Source of the DNA: Klebsiella africana
Lineage (GTDB): Bacteria; Pseudomonadota; Gammaproteobacteria; Enterobacterales; Enterobacteriaceae
NCBI RefSeq assembly: GCF_020526085.1
Contig: NZ_CP084875.1
Location: 124,001-188,000, forward strand
Direction of reading: 5' to 3'
Length of the DNA stretch: 64,000 nucleotides
Position numbers and translations under genes: made by a program. Under the pieces are notes generated by a model, which saw only the letters and a list, made by a program, of their open reading frames with translations, did no database searches and was not told the DNA's origin. Shown piece by piece: positions 62,813-64,000 of this stretch; position 1 is the stretch's first letter; the number at the start of each line of letters is the position of its first letter.

Positions 62813-63475
62813 TTACTTTTTGCGAGTCGTGTTCTTGCATGCGATAAAAACAAGCAGACCAACCACACAAATTGTGAGGAAGAACGCTTTCAATTGGCTC
62901 CTGAGATCATCCATTGCTTGAGATTCGTTTAACGGCGTCGTTCTAGGAAGATCGTTGTTCTCAATGTCGACTTTTAGCTTTTGAGCGTCTGCACCCAAAT
63001 CCTCCACCATTAACTCAATCATGTCATTTTTTGTTGATTTTAAAACATTTGCTTCGGCAGTTATATTTTTAGAGATGACCGCATCATGGCTTTGTTTTTG
63101 GCTTTCAAGTATAGAGATCAGACGCTGAATGCTAGAATTCAACTCTTCGCTGGATGAGTTGTTTTTATTCAATGATGAGATCAGTTGATCGATTTTTTCT
63201 TGTTCAAGTTTGTTCTTCAGCTGCATGAATATATTATTGGTCAGTTCCTCCTGACTTTGATTAAGCACGTTGTGCTCAGATATTTTTGCAGAAGTAGTGT
63301 TTCTTTCATTAATCAGATCAGTTAAGTGGTTCAACCCCGGTAAATCGCTAGACTCAAATTTATCATTGGCTGGTTCATCAATACTGCTGGCAAAGCTACC
63401 AGGGCTCATGAATGCAGTCAGAAGAATGACTGGCAGGGATGACCGAAAGAAGGGAGAAAATTTCGAGGATTTCAT
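62813..63475 (-). CDS. exported coiled-coil protein with C-terminal membrane anchor
   Basis: A 220-aa protein: signal peptide MKSSKFSPFFRSSLPVILLTAFMSPGSFA, a long polar coiled-coil (NQSQEELTNNIFMQLKNKLEQEKIDQL), and a C-terminal membrane segment (FFLTICVVGLLVFIACKN) then TTRKK-stop. It would be a periplasmic coiled coil anchored in the inner membrane. The stop codon TAA is the centre of an exact palindrome (62809-62819). No family recognised. Confidence 0.65.
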   Translation of the reverse strand: MKSSKFSPFFRSSLPVILLTAFMSPGSFASSIDEPANDKFESSDLPGLNHLTDLINERNTTSAKISEHNVLNQSQEELTNNIFMQLKNKLEQEKIDQLISSLNKNNSSSEELNSSIQRLISILESQKQSHDAVISKNITAEANVLKSTKNDMIELMVEDLGADAQKLKVDIENNDLPRTTPLNESQAMDDLRSQLKAFFLTICVVGLLVFIACKNTTRKK

Positions 63476-63633
63476 AAAAATAGCCTGAGTAGTAGAGAAA
63501 GTGGTCTATCTATCGTACAGGCCAGTTAAGTTACTTTTCTGATTTAAATGCTCATAAACAAGGTTTAAATATTTTTTTTTGCAAACGGATAACCAGAGGT
63601 ATGCCCCAGGGACATAGAGGGGCACAAATCTGC

Positions 63634-63942
63634 TCAGCATCCCATCATCCGTTCCATTTTTTCCATTTGGCTCAGCTCATCCAGTTCACGCTGTTCACGC
63701 CGTCTTTCCACTAACGCTCTTTTTTCGCCGAAAGACATCTCGCGGATATTTGGAACTTTCACTTTCCCGCTGCCTTTACAGGTAGTGCAAAGGACATCAT
63801 AGGCACCGTTAACGATCCTTTGCCGTTCCTCTGGCTCAATATCGTAAAGTTCAGAGTTGGTAAAACCATCTGAAAATGCAGGGTTGTCCATGCTACCGTG
63901 GCCATCACAGTGATGGCAAATTACCCAATAAAAGTTTCCCAT
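63634..63942 (-). CDS. small protein with DnaJ-type zinc-finger repeats
   Basis: A 102-aa protein. CHHCDGHGSM (residues ~9-18) and CTTCKGSGKV (~52-61) are two CxxCxGxG motifs, 33 residues apart rather than the usual close spacing. The C-terminal half is a charged helix (EKRALVERRREQRELDELSQ). No J domain. Third such protein in the window, next to the right edge. Confidence 0.65.
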   Translation of the reverse strand: MGNFYWVICHHCDGHGSMDNPAFSDGFTNSELYDIEPEERQRIVNGAYDVLCTTCKGSGKVKVPNIREMSFGEKRALVERRREQRELDELSQMEKMERMMGC

Positions 63943-64000
63943 AATGCCTTCCTCAATCTGCTGTTACACCACTCATCGTATGTTTTTAGCGGCTTATCGG

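Larger units (their letters stand above)
663..62819. repeat. dispersed 11-bp palindrome AAAGTNACTTT, 33 exact copies
   Basis: Exact copies start at 663, 5392, 6176, 6494, 11309, 12782, 14125, 15843, 18084, 19175, 19399, 20780, 21114, 27645, 30293, 32321, 33271, 33453, 33497, 33602, 34720, 35270, 35727, 35906, 38209, 48661, 51237, 51513, 51553, 53641, 59413, 62132 and 62809. The central base is mostly A or T; it is C at 21114, 33453 and 33602 and G at 32321 and 51553. Eighteen copies lie in or overlap genes and 15 lie between genes. Near matches include 2576, 20070, 27980, 31875, 33538, 34681, 46085 and 63527. Ten fixed bases at ~58% AT predict about 0.1 copies in 64 kb. Symmetry suggests a dimeric protein site. 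Confidence 0.93.

Noticed and set aside
1-64000. CRISPR arrays, tRNA or rRNA genes, insertion sequences
   Set aside because: None seen. The 66-bp array lacks short identical repeats with unique spacers, and no transposase was recognised.

Overview
The window looks like a 64-kb piece of a large conjugative plasmid (or closely related mobile element) of the Enterobacterales. Three things point there. The transfer genes are F-type, in the order and grouping I associate with the Tra2 region of IncHI1 plasmid R27 (pilin-L-E-K-B-V-C, then peptidase-W-U-N-helicase). A DnaC homologue and an EcoRII-type restriction-modification pair are very close to E. coli proteins I recall. The sequence is moderately AT-rich and its ribosome-binding sites are enterobacterial. 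No replication initiator, relaxase, coupling protein or origin of transfer could be recognised, so replicon type is inferred from gene order only.

Layout. 1-5.3 kb (minus): an operon with a tail-anchored-looking protein, an OB-fold ssDNA-binding-like protein, an unknown protein, and a CobS-like AAA+ / DUF3150-like / CobT-like trio; the CobT-like gene runs off the left edge and carries an HEGGH motif. 5.6-7.4 kb: UvrD-like helicase. 7.7-8.5 kb (plus): lipoprotein. 8.6-14.7 kb (minus): TraN, TraU, a TrbC-TraW fusion and a TraF/S26-type peptidase. 14.8-19.1 kb: a 1414-aa secreted Ig-like protein. 19.2-20.5 kb: three small overlapping genes. 21.2-23.6 kb (plus): four coupled genes headed by a degenerate lambda-type phosphatase, then exported proteins. 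23.6-33.1 kb (minus): the pilus and mating-pore operon from prepilin to TraC ATPase. 33.1-38.1 kb (plus): a regulatory gap, small and unknown genes, and an orphan ParB-like protein. 38.2-51.2 kb: three ~800-aa secreted Ig-like paralogues around a parAB partition module, beside a large array of 66-bp repeats. 51.6-57.3 kb: accessory genes (HNH nuclease, lipoprotein, membrane proteins, a Cro-like regulator, a transglutaminase-like protein). 57.3-60.8 kb: DnaC homologue and convergent EcoRII-like methyltransferase and endonuclease. 61.4-64 kb: small accessory genes.

The most striking feature is not a gene. An 11-bp palindrome, AAAGTNACTTT, occurs 33 times exactly (plus about ten near matches), where roughly 0.1 is expected by chance. 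It sits between genes and inside genes, in all three reading frames, even inside the conserved EcoRII-type methyltransferase. It is densest (8 copies in 2.6 kb) between the pilin promoter and the orphan ParB-like gene, and absent from the parAB/66-bp-repeat block. I interpret it as a plasmid-wide binding site for a protein that organises, segregates or silences the element; the orphan ParB-like protein is the leading candidate in this window.

As a working unit, the region builds the mating pilus and pore, partitions the plasmid (parAB with its repeat array), and carries surface Ig-like proteins and a restriction-modification addiction/defence unit.
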